Notes under the pieces: generated by a model
Told to the model about the DNA's origin: nothing
The model's database searches: none
Seen by the model: the letters and a program-made list of their open reading frames with translations, nothing else
Shown: positions 16,603 to 23,508 of the stretch, in pieces
Layout of the letters: each line of letters begins with the position of its first letter
Numbering within the stretch: position 1 is the stretch's first letter
Origin: Alphaproteobacteria bacterium
GTDB taxonomy: Bacteria; Pseudomonadota; Alphaproteobacteria; UBA9655
Length of the DNA: 64,000 nt
Assembly (NCBI GenBank): GCA_027459605.1
Contig: DAIDHR010000003.1
Location: 1-64,000, forward strand
Direction: 5' to 3'
Position numbers and translations under genes: made by a program

Positions 16603-17012
16603 CAGACCATGACTTAGATATTCTTAGCCGTACCCTTTACGGAGAAGCGCGAGGAGAATATATCCAAGGCGGCCCTGCTGCCCTTATTGCTGTAGCAAAC
16701 GTTATTGTGAACCGCTGGAGGAGAGGAGGAAAATATGGAAAAACTCTGACAGAAGTTTGCTTAAAACCAAAGCAGTTTTCTTGCTGGAATCAAGGTGATC
16801 CTAACCGCACCCTTATCCAACAAGAAGATTTAGAAATGGACCTCCTTTTTAAATTGTGTGGAAAGGTTGCTCGGAAGGTGACAAAAGGCATCTGGCCCGA
16901 TTTAACACGGGATTCAGATCATTATCATGCAACCTCGTGTAAACCCTCCTGGGCAAGAGCTGAAAAAGTTAAGCTCCACCTGGGCCGGCACGTATTTTAT
17001 AAATTGGATTAA
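16599..17012 (+). CDS. SleB-family cell wall hydrolase (endolysin-like)
   Basis: A 137-residue hydrolase of the SleB/CwlJ family, which cleaves peptidoglycan. It shows the catalytic Glu region LSRTLYGEARGE, then VANVIVNRWRRGGKYGKTLTEVC, KPKQFSCWNQGDPN and the C-terminal SDHYHATSCKPSWA followed by HVFYKL. It has no signal peptide, so export would depend on the neighbouring holin. SleB-type enzymes plus a GTA-type holin form the usual release cassette in alphaproteobacterial phages and GTA clusters. Confidence 0.88.
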   Translation: MTDHDLDILSRTLYGEARGEYIQGGPAALIAVANVIVNRWRRGGKYGKTLTEVCLKPKQFSCWNQGDPNRTLIQQEDLEMDLLFKLCGKVARKVTKGIWPDLTRDSDHYHATSCKPSWARAEKVKLHLGRHVFYKLD

Positions 17013-17086
17013 AGGGACCTTTTTAAAAAACCTTACCAAAATAGTAATCCCACAACTTGTAAAATAATTAACAAAAGGAACTTTCC

Positions 17087-17617
17087 ATGCCTTTACCGAT
17101 TTTAACCTTAGCTCATGCTTTGACTGAATTTGTCCCCCTGATTGCCCGCTGGATTGGCGGTGAAGACGGAAAAAAGATGGCTCATCAAATTGTAGATGTA
17201 GCCCATTCCTTAACAGGGGAAAAGGATCCCTTGAAAGTCGTTCAAGCTTTGAAATCCGATCCAAAACTTGTGATTCAATTTCAAGAAACGATCTTGAAGA
17301 TGGCTCATGAGCTTGAAATGGCTGAACATAAGGACCGCGAGAACGCTCGTCTCAGGGACATTGCTTTAGCTCAAACAGGGAGAATTAACTTGCGAGCAGA
17401 TATTATGGTGATTTCAGCAGCTCTCGGCCTTATTTCCTGCCTTGTAACGATCACCCTTTATCGGATGAGTCTTCCTGGGGAAGCGGTTGGGATTATCTCT
17501 ACCATTGCGGGTATTTTTGGATCTTGTCTTAAGGATGCCTATGCTTTTGAGTTTGGCTCCTCTCGGGGAAGTAAAATTAAAGATGGCAAACTGTCAGCCT
17601 TGTTCTTAACAAAGTAA
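17087..17617 (+). CDS. GTA-type holin (3TM holin family)
   Basis: A 176-residue protein of the 3TM holin family named for gene-transfer-agent release. An amphipathic N-terminus (HALTEFVPLIARWIGGED) is followed by a charged region and two clear membrane segments at about residues 104-126 and 131-148, ending with the family signature YAFEFGSSRGSKIKDGK. It would let the SleB hydrolase reach the wall. It follows the hydrolase by 74 bp and is the last phage-type gene of the cluster. Confidence 0.82.
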   Translation: MPLPILTLAHALTEFVPLIARWIGGEDGKKMAHQIVDVAHSLTGEKDPLKVVQALKSDPKLVIQFQETILKMAHELEMAEHKDRENARLRDIALAQTGRINLRADIMVISAALGLISCLVTITLYRMSLPGEAVGIISTIAGIFGSCLKDAYAFEFGSSRGSKIKDGKLSALFLTK

Positions 17618-17719
17618 AGTCGGCCTATTTAAGTGCAATTATAAAGCTTCTTATTGTTGATTTTGTTTTATGTGTTCTAGCTGAGTTCGCAATGGAGGAA
17701 GCTCCTGAGTAATAGTTTG

Positions 17720-17995
17720 TCAAATAATTTCCGTGTGTACACCAAAATATTCATGGATAAGTATGTTTCTCATATCTTTCATATATCGCCAAGGAATATC
17801 ATCATATTCACTCGTAATAAATTCAGGAATATGACGAGCGGCTTCTCCTATAATTTCGAGGTTTCTTATGACAGCATCGATGGTGCGTTGATCTGACTCG
17901 AATTTTTGCAAGTCGAAACCATGAATATACTGTTGAATGCGCACCAATGCGTCTAGAATGTCATCAACACGGAAGAGCCATTCTCTAAATGACAT
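17720..17995 (-). CDS. hepT: HepT-like ribonuclease toxin, truncated by in-frame UGA
   Basis: A 91-residue HepT-like protein (minimal HEPN RNase). The catalytic RX4-6HXY motif is present as RNILIHEYFGV. The frame stops at TGA (17720-17722) where the family has a conserved Trp (EIV-W-Q). It then continues in frame as QTITQELPPLRTQLE to TAA at 17651-17653, which is the normal HepT C-terminus; the full product would have 114 residues. This suggests a recent TGG-to-TGA mutation or readthrough. It overlaps the MntA-like gene by 11 bp, the normal order for this toxin-antitoxin pair. Confidence 0.85.
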   Translation of the reverse strand: MSFREWLFRVDDILDALVRIQQYIHGFDLQKFESDQRTIDAVIRNLEIIGEAARHIPEFITSEYDDIPWRYMKDMRNILIHEYFGVHTEII

Positions 17996-18275
17996 GGATA
18001 GATTCTTTAAGGATTCTGTTTCGTAAATGAGGATGTAGAGCTTGCTCTGTTACAAGATCGACACGCTTGCCAAGAACTTCTTCTAAATGATCTTTGAGCT
18101 TAATAAATGCAAAAAGTCCCAAAGGTCGATTAAAAGAGACGAGGATATCAATATCACTTGACTCTTTTGCTTCATCCCTTGCAATGGATCCAAAAATTGA
18201 AAGTGATTGTACCCCATACTGTTCACGTAAGCTTTTATCTAGAGTCAGGCAATGAAGGATATCTTGGCGTTTCAT
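17985..18275 (-). CDS. mntA: MntA-like minimal nucleotidyltransferase antitoxin
   Basis: A 96-residue nucleotidyltransferase with the signature LSIFGSIARDEAKESSDIDI, containing GS-x-AR and the two metal-binding Asp, and the following FIKLKDHLEEVLGKRVDLVT. In characterised pairs MntA AMPylates HepT near its active-site Tyr and so neutralises it. It is the first gene of the pair, with AAGGATTT before its ATG, and lies directly downstream of the phage-like cluster. Confidence 0.88.
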   Translation of the reverse strand: MKRQDILHCLTLDKSLREQYGVQSLSIFGSIARDEAKESSDIDILVSFNRPLGLFAFIKLKDHLEEVLGKRVDLVTEQALHPHLRNRILKESIHVI

Positions 18276-18418
18276 GGTAAATCCTTTATTTATTCATACT
18301 TTATTTTATCATAAGTGAAATAAAATAAGGCAATAATTTTTAGAAAACCTCTGCAAGAGTCAGGATGATTGAACACCTAATCTTCCAAAACCTCTTTATT
18401 TTTGATAGTATAGCTTTT

Positions 18419-18931
18419 ATGAAAACACTTTACCTCCTTCGTCATGCTCATGCCGTTCCAAAAGAGCTGAGCTTCTCTGATTTTGACCGCCCTTTGGATG
18501 AGAGGGGGAGTAAAGAGTCGGATGAAGTAGCTGATTATCTTAAAGAAAATGGAATCACCTTTGACTATGTGATGTGTTCTGCCTCCTTAAGAACCCAAGA
18601 AACTTTGGAGCCTTTGCGCGCGGTTGTTGGAACGGATGCCCTCGAAATCTCAGAAAACTTTTATAATAGCCCTGAAGAGGACATCCTGAAACATATAAGA
18701 CTTGTTTCAAACGATAAAACAAAAATTCTATACATTGGGCACAACCCAGGCGTTGCCTTTGCGGCCTTAAAGTTTGCAAAGGTTTTCCCAGATGTTTTAA
18801 TGGAGGGAATTACGCCTGCCACTCTCATCGGCTTTGAGTTTCCTATAGATAAATGGGAGGATTTGAATTGGGGGGAAGGGGAAATTAAGAATGTATTTCA
18901 GCCAAGCCTTTCTCAACCAGAATCTCTTTAA
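18419..18931 (+). CDS. sixA: SixA-like histidine phosphatase
   Basis: A histidine-phosphatase-superfamily protein, about 170 residues from the ATG at 18419. It starts KTLYLLRHAHA (RHG-type catalytic motif), followed by DFDRPLDERG, VMCSASLRTQET and YIGHNPGVA with the second catalytic His. SixA enzymes dephosphorylate phosphohistidine domains. An upstream in-frame ATG at 18365 would add a non-conserved extension. The start has no clear Shine-Dalgarno, and TATAGC lies just upstream, so it may be nearly leaderless. It converges on hdaA with a 47-bp overlap of coding ends. Confidence 0.88.
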   Translation: MKTLYLLRHAHAVPKELSFSDFDRPLDERGSKESDEVADYLKENGITFDYVMCSASLRTQETLEPLRAVVGTDALEISENFYNSPEEDILKHIRLVSNDKTKILYIGHNPGVAFAALKFAKVFPDVLMEGITPATLIGFEFPIDKWEDLNWGEGEIKNVFQPSLSQPESL

Positions 18932-19565
18932 CAAGAGGAATTGTAATACTCCTTTTCTTGATCAACGTGTAAATATTGAGAGCTTCTACCCAGAGCCGAG
19001 CACTCTCAAAAGATCTTTCCATGTGTTTAATTAAAAAGCTGACAACAGCTGAATCAATAGAAATCTGGAAATCAGAAAACATTTTATGAATAACTTGAGA
19101 CAATAATTCTTCATCCGGCGCATGAATTTTTAAAGCGGGAATCGCATTTAGCCGCGAACTTAAATCCGGCAACTCAAGTTTCCAATGAGCTGGAGGCGTT
19201 CTTGAGAGCAGGAGCAAAGCCCCCTGAGAGTCCATCAGATAATTATAAAAATGAAATAATTTTTCTTCTTTTTCAATAAGATGGCTATCATCGAGAACAA
19301 ATAAGTCGGGACCTTTAAAGAGCGTTTCTAGGTTGATCGAGTTAAACTCTTGCCCTTTTAAATATTGTGCATGTGTATTTTCACGCCAGATATGGGAGAG
19401 GTGGGTTTTTCCACAGCCCTCTTCCCCATAAATAGCAAGACACTTGTTTGGCCAATCTGGCCACCGCATAAGCCATAGATAAGCTTCCTCATTCGAACTT
19501 GAGACAATAAAGTCTTTCGTTTCAAAGGTTGGAGGAAGTTCAAGAGGTAGAATTTGCTGTTTCAC
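18885..19565 (-). CDS. hdaA: HdaA, DnaA-related AAA+ regulator of replication initiation
   Basis: A 226-residue protein with the AAA+ domain of DnaA but no DNA-binding domain IV. The Walker A-like GEEGCGKTHL and Walker B-like LFVLDDSHLIE are clear, as are the sensor region LLSRTPPAHW and SRLNAIPALKI. In alphaproteobacteria HdaA, with the beta clamp, promotes DnaA-ATP hydrolysis; the N-terminal QQILPLEL looks like the clamp-binding motif. It is the last gene of the DUF2066-pgsA-like-perM-hdaA operon and overlaps the permease gene by 26 bp. Confidence 0.92.
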   Translation of the reverse strand: MKQQILPLELPPTFETKDFIVSSSNEEAYLWLMRWPDWPNKCLAIYGEEGCGKTHLSHIWRENTHAQYLKGQEFNSINLETLFKGPDLFVLDDSHLIEKEEKLFHFYNYLMDSQGALLLLSRTPPAHWKLELPDLSSRLNAIPALKIHAPDEELLSQVIHKMFSDFQISIDSAVVSFLIKHMERSFESARLWVEALNIYTLIKKRSITIPLVKEILVEKGLAEIHS

Positions 19566-20643
19566 GGGATTTTTTCTTAGTCAAGGAAGAATCTCCCAGG
19601 TAATACGGGCTTTTTAAATAAATTTCAATCCCATACCGAACAAGGACACCAATAGCCGCAGCAGCAGGAAGGGCAAATAAAATCCCTATAAATCCATAAA
19701 GAACACCTCCTGCAAGAAGAGCAAAAATAATCCAGACGGGGTGAAGTCCAATCCGATCCCCAACAAAATAAGGAATAAAAACATATCCTTCAAGCGTCTG
19801 CCCCAGGATAAAGATACCAACTACAACGCCAATTGAGGACCATTCGGAAAATTGAGCGAGTGCAATGCCAATACTTAAGAGGAAACCAACAAGCGCTCCC
19901 ACATAAGGAATAAAGGCCATGACACCAATAACAGGGCCAACAACAAGGCTAAAGTCAAGATTTGCCAGAGTTAGGGCAACAGAATAATAAATACCCACCA
20001 TAATACAAACAAGAGCTTGCCCTCTGGCAAATCCTCCAATGGTTGCATTGATTTCAGCAAAAAGACGTCTTACAGTCAATTCATAAGGCCGGGGAGTCCA
20101 CCTGTCTATAGTTTCAATGATCTTATTCCAATCACGCAAACAATAAAAAGCGACAATCGGTGTAATCACAATGAGTGAGATAAGATTTGCAAGGGCAAGG
20201 CTACTTGTTAAAATTCCAGAGAAAAGTTTAATGCCCCACGAAACAACATCTCCCAAATAAGCTCCCCCAAGTTCACGAAGCCGTTCAATATCTTGAGGTT
20301 CGATATACCGGGAAGCTTCATCATAGAGAGGCTTGAGAGCTCCCATGATTCGCTCTCCATATTGGGGAACTCGGGATGAAAGGCGCAATAATTCTGCTTG
20401 AATAAAGGGGATTGCAATGAAGAGAAGAAGCCCAATTAAAAGAAAAAAACTAAAGATCATGAAGAGGGTGCCAAAAGTTCGAGATATGCCCAGCCTTTCC
20501 AGCCGTCTTACGCCTGGATTCATAGCATAGGCTACCAAAAGTCCCGCTAAAAATGGCAAAAGAATGCTCTTCAAAAGATAAAGACTCACTATGAAAGCAA
20601 GCCCCAACGCTCCCCAAAGCCAAGTTTGTTTATTTTTGGTCAC
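19540..20643 (-). CDS. AI-2E/PerM family transporter
   Basis: A 367-residue inner-membrane protein of the AI-2E (PerM/YdiK) family: two N-terminal helices (LLKSILLPFLAGLLVAYAMNP), a soluble segment, then the conserved IGGFARGQALVCIMVGIYYSV and GPVIGVMAFIPYVGALVGF with the PYVG motif. Substrates vary in the family and cannot be told from sequence. Its pairing with a downstream hdaA is common in alphaproteobacteria. It overlaps the upstream CDP-alcohol transferase gene by 4 bp. Confidence 0.9.
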   Translation of the reverse strand: MTKNKQTWLWGALGLAFIVSLYLLKSILLPFLAGLLVAYAMNPGVRRLERLGISRTFGTLFMIFSFFLLIGLLLFIAIPFIQAELLRLSSRVPQYGERIMGALKPLYDEASRYIEPQDIERLRELGGAYLGDVVSWGIKLFSGILTSSLALANLISLIVITPIVAFYCLRDWNKIIETIDRWTPRPYELTVRRLFAEINATIGGFARGQALVCIMVGIYYSVALTLANLDFSLVVGPVIGVMAFIPYVGALVGFLLSIGIALAQFSEWSSIGVVVGIFILGQTLEGYVFIPYFVGDRIGLHPVWIIFALLAGGVLYGFIGILFALPAAAAIGVLVRYGIEIYLKSPYYLGDSSLTKKKSRETANSTS

Positions 20644-21200
20644 GAAATTGTAATGTCCATCTTGTTAAAAACTTTCAAACCAAGTCTAACATAACTTACC
20701 CCTGAAAGCACGGTTGTTAGTGCGACAAGGTAGCCAAAATAAAGATTTAAGGATGAAATTCCAGTAAAATCCTCGCTGCAGCTCAAAACGAAAAGAGCAT
20801 AGGCAAGTTGAACCACTGTATTTATTTTACTAATCATTAAGGGTTTCATATCAACAGGAGTCTTAAAAAGAAACAAAAGGAGGATTCCGCCAATAATAAG
20901 AACGTCTCGAAAGACAACAAGAACCACAACCCAAAGTTCAATCAAGCCAATATGCCCCAAGGATGCATAAACTCCAATAAGAAGCGCTTTATCCGCAATA
21001 GGATCTAAGTAGGCTCCAAGTGTTGTACGACACCGAAAGACCCGAGCCAAAAAGCCATCGAGGGCATCGGAGAGCCCTGCAAGCGCAAATAAAATAAACG
21101 CCAGGATGAGCTGATGAGAAAGGATAAGAGAGACGATAAGTGGTACGCTTAGCAAGCGAGAAAGGCTAATGATATTAGGGAGATTCATGGTCGTTGTCAT
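20640..21200 (-). CDS. CDP-alcohol phosphatidyltransferase (PgsA-like)
   Basis: A 186-residue membrane enzyme with the family signature D-x2-DG-x2-AR-x8-G-x3-D-x3-D, seen as SDALDGFLARVF, TTLGAYLDPIADK. It transfers a phosphatidyl group from CDP-diacylglycerol to an alcohol, most likely glycerol-3-phosphate as in PgsA. About five membrane helices are visible. It is the second gene of the operon, 21 bp after the DUF2066-like gene. Whether it is the main PgsA or a paralogue cannot be decided here. Confidence 0.85.
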   Translation of the reverse strand: MTTTMNLPNIISLSRLLSVPLIVSLILSHQLILAFILFALAGLSDALDGFLARVFRCRTTLGAYLDPIADKALLIGVYASLGHIGLIELWVVVLVVFRDVLIIGGILLLFLFKTPVDMKPLMISKINTVVQLAYALFVLSCSEDFTGISSLNLYFGYLVALTTVLSGVSYVRLGLKVFNKMDITIS

Positions 21201-21221
21201 TGATCAACCTACAGAAAGCTG

Positions 21222-21854
21222 CTACTGGGGTAGCGGTGAATTAGACATAATGACCCACCCTTCTTCACGGGAAGATAACAGTAATCCTTGCTGGAGAAGA
21301 TGTTGTTGAAGCTTTTCTATATCCCCTCCATAAGTCACTTGAACATCAGCATTTTTGGCAGAAAGTCTTAAAATATTGATCGCGTCAATTCCGGGAGTTT
21401 TTTCAAGTGTCCTTTTAATATGCTGCCACTCAGGGAAGGTCCCATAAGATGCTGTCATTTCTAGAGAGTTTCTCCTTTTACGAGCGGCTAGAGTCCCGGC
21501 ATTATCTATAGGAGAAGAAGGCTCCTGATAGAGCCATGCTTCAACCTGGGGTTTATCAAATTGAAACGTTAGAGAAGCTGTATAGCTTGTCGGTGTTGTT
21601 TTTTCTCGATCAATAGAAAAGTCTTTCACCATATTCAAGATTTCATCGGAAGGAGGAAGAGCTCCTGATTTCTCGGGATAATTGTCTCTCAAAAGTGCTT
21701 GAAGGGCAAGGCTGTGAGCTTGATCCAAGGCCTTTTCTCGAGCAGCTGCGGCTGATTCGGCTGTAACAGAGACTTGAACTCCAGGCACTGTTATAATTTG
21801 AGCTTTCACAGGCTGGGTTAAAAAACAAAGAGGTAAAATCCAAAAGTATTTCAT
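21222..21854 (-). CDS. exported DUF2066-like protein
   Basis: A 210-residue protein with a signal peptide (MKYFWILPLCFL, cleavage after VKA). The mature part begins ITVPGVQVSVTAESAAAARE, with KALDQAHSLALQALL, which is the DUF2066 pattern. It is usually found just upstream of a CDP-alcohol transferase and PerM-hdaA in alphaproteobacteria. The biochemical role is unknown. It starts the operon; a repeat cluster lies upstream. Confidence 0.78.
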   Translation of the reverse strand: MKYFWILPLCFLTQPVKAQIITVPGVQVSVTAESAAAAREKALDQAHSLALQALLRDNYPEKSGALPPSDEILNMVKDFSIDREKTTPTSYTASLTFQFDKPQVEAWLYQEPSSPIDNAGTLAARKRRNSLEMTASYGTFPEWQHIKRTLEKTPGIDAINILRLSAKNADVQVTYGGDIEKLQQHLLQQGLLLSSREEGWVIMSNSPLPQ

Positions 21855-21887
21855 TTTCCTATGTCCTCAAAAAAATGAGTATCCCTA

Positions 21888-21996
21888 CTTATACCTATCG
21901 GACATGAAGTTATCGTTTTTCTTTCCATAATAATGTCATTCCCGCGGACGCGGGGATGACACCGGATGTTTATTAAACACGGTAAGTTCATGTCTT
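21888..21996 (+). repeat. dispersed repeat family C with one nested palindrome
   Basis: Left end: TATACCTATCGGACATGAAG then TTATCGTTTTT. Right end: GTTTATTAAACACGGTAAG. The nested palindrome is GTCATTCCCGCG-GAC-GCGGGGATGAC at 21935-21960. Related copies lie at 37848-37983 (minus) and 7526-7590 (short form). Confidence 0.85.
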
Positions 21997-22150
21997 TTAA
22001 CTATATAATGTATCCTTTATAAAATACTACTCTAAAAGGGGGAAGGAATCGATTCTCAATTTGATGTTTTAAAAAAAAACAGTATGCTGATCTTATAATA
22101 GCAAGGAGTCTTCTCTATGATTTTACACCCTGAAAATTTTTTCCCGGGTC

Positions 22151-22251
22151 GTCATTGCGAAACGCCCCAGGCGCTGAAGCAATCCAGAATGCCTCAAAAC
22201 AAAAGGCTTTCTAGATTGCTTCGTCAGGACTTCGTCCTTCCTCGCGATGAC
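22151..22251. repeat. REP-like inverted repeat (GTCATTGCGA / TCGCGATGAC type)
   Basis: The two arms match as GTCATTGCGA / GTCATCGCGA, GAAGCAATCCAG / GAAGCAATCTAG and AATGCC / AAAGCC around a central AACAAAA region. This is a common bacterial dispersed palindrome. A frame of about 64 codons that spans it is a product of the repeat and not a gene. Confidence 0.85.
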
Positions 22252-22303
22252 ACTAATTATTTGAATTCAAAAAATTTTATAAATTTGTTGGGGTATAAGC
22301 TCG

Positions 22304-22765
22304 ATGATTGAAGCACGCCTTCAAGAACTCAACATTTCTTTACCTCTTCAACCAGCTCCTGCTGCGAATTATGCCCCCTTTGTTAAGATAGGCTCTCTTG
22401 TTTATATATCAGGGCAACTTCCTTCTTTGAATGGAGAGCTGAAGTATGTTGGTAAGATTGGACAAGATTTTGACCGGGAAGAGGGACAAAAAGCCGCGCG
22501 ACTTTGTGCCTTAAACATTCTATCTCAATTAAAAGAGGCTTGCCATGGAGATTTAGACCGTGTTTTGAGGTGTATTCGCCTTGGAGGATTTGTTAACTCG
22601 ACTGATGAATTTAAGGATCAACCAAAGGTCATAAATGGGGCATCCGATCTAATTGTTTCTGTCTTTGGGGAAAAGGGGCGCCATGCTCGGACAGCTGTTG
22701 GGGTCAATTCTCTTCCTTTTGGAGTTGCTGTGGAAGTTGAGGCTCTTTTCGAAGTGAAAGAATGA
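22304..22765 (+). CDS. RidA/YjgF-family protein
   Basis: A 153-residue RidA-superfamily protein of the longer YjgF-like type: VKIGSLVYISGQLP, LKYVGKIGQDF, LKEACHGDLDRVLRCIRLGG and GRHARTAVGVNSLPFGVAVE, with the conserved Arg before the final strand. Family members hydrolyse reactive enamine/imine intermediates. It overlaps the trmH-like gene at ATGA (stop UGA), so the two are translationally coupled. Confidence 0.88.
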   Translation: MIEARLQELNISLPLQPAPAANYAPFVKIGSLVYISGQLPSLNGELKYVGKIGQDFDREEGQKAARLCALNILSQLKEACHGDLDRVLRCIRLGGFVNSTDEFKDQPKVINGASDLIVSVFGEKGRHARTAVGVNSLPFGVAVEVEALFEVKE

Positions 22766-23508
22766 TGTCAAAACGACCTTTTTCAAAAGTTTCGCAAGAC
22801 CCTTCTCGGCTTTGGCTTTGGGGAATTCATGCGTGCAAAGGTGCTCTTAAAAATCCTGAGAGAACGTGTTTTCGTCTGATTGTGACGGACTCCGCTTTAA
22901 AGGACCTTAATCTTAAGAAAGAAGACCTTCCACCTAAAACAGATGTGCTTGATTTGGTTTCTCTTTCGCGTCTTTTACCCGAAGGGGCTGTCCATCAAGG
23001 TATCGCTATGGAAGTAGCCCCTTTACCTGAACTCTCTCTTAAAGACTTAGCTAAAAAGGACAAGGGTGTTCTTGTCATTTTGGATCAGGTCACAGATCCT
23101 CATAACGTAGGAGCTATCTTAAGAACTGCAAAATCTTTGGGGGCTTTGGGTGTTATAATGACCGACCGAAATGCTCCTCCCTTGGGAGGAGTTTTAGCAA
23201 AGGCGGCCTCTGGAGCCCTTGATCTTTTGCCTATTTGGAAAGTCACCAATTTGGCCCGTTCTTTAGATGACCTTAAAGATGATGGATTTTGGACTGTGGG
23301 ACTTGATGAAAAAGCGACTATACCCCTTTCTAAAAAAGACCTTCCGGAAAAACTTGCTTTAGTTATGGGAGCAGAAGGGGAAGGTCTTCGCAGATTAACC
23401 CAAGAAAAATGTGATTTTCTTGCGAAACTTCCAACCGATCCTCATTTTTCTACCTTGAATGTATCAGTTGCAACAGCTATCGCCCTCTATGAGCTTTTAA
23501 AAACTTAA
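22762..23508 (+). CDS. rlmB: TrmH/SpoU-family RNA 2'-O-methyltransferase (RlmB-like)
   Basis: A 248-residue SPOUT methyltransferase. An N-terminal substrate-binding domain (LWLWGIHACKGALKN) precedes the knotted domain with motifs DQVTDPHNVGAILRTAKSLG, LVMGAEGEGLRRL and LNVSVATAIALYELL. This arrangement fits RlmB, which methylates a guanosine of 23S rRNA, but other TrmH-type targets are possible. It is the second gene of a pair with RidA and converges with the acyl-CoA ligase gene with a 4-bp overlap. Confidence 0.88.
   Translation: MMSKRPFSKVSQDPSRLWLWGIHACKGALKNPERTCFRLIVTDSALKDLNLKKEDLPPKTDVLDLVSLSRLLPEGAVHQGIAMEVAPLPELSLKDLAKKDKGVLVILDQVTDPHNVGAILRTAKSLGALGVIMTDRNAPPLGGVLAKAASGALDLLPIWKVTNLARSLDDLKDDGFWTVGLDEKATIPLSKKDLPEKLALVMGAEGEGLRRLTQEKCDFLAKLPTDPHFSTLNVSVATAIALYELLKT

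Noticed and set aside
22117-22311. Open frame of 64 codons on the plus strand
   Set aside because: It is made almost entirely of the REP-like palindrome at 22151-22251 and has no independent coding signal.
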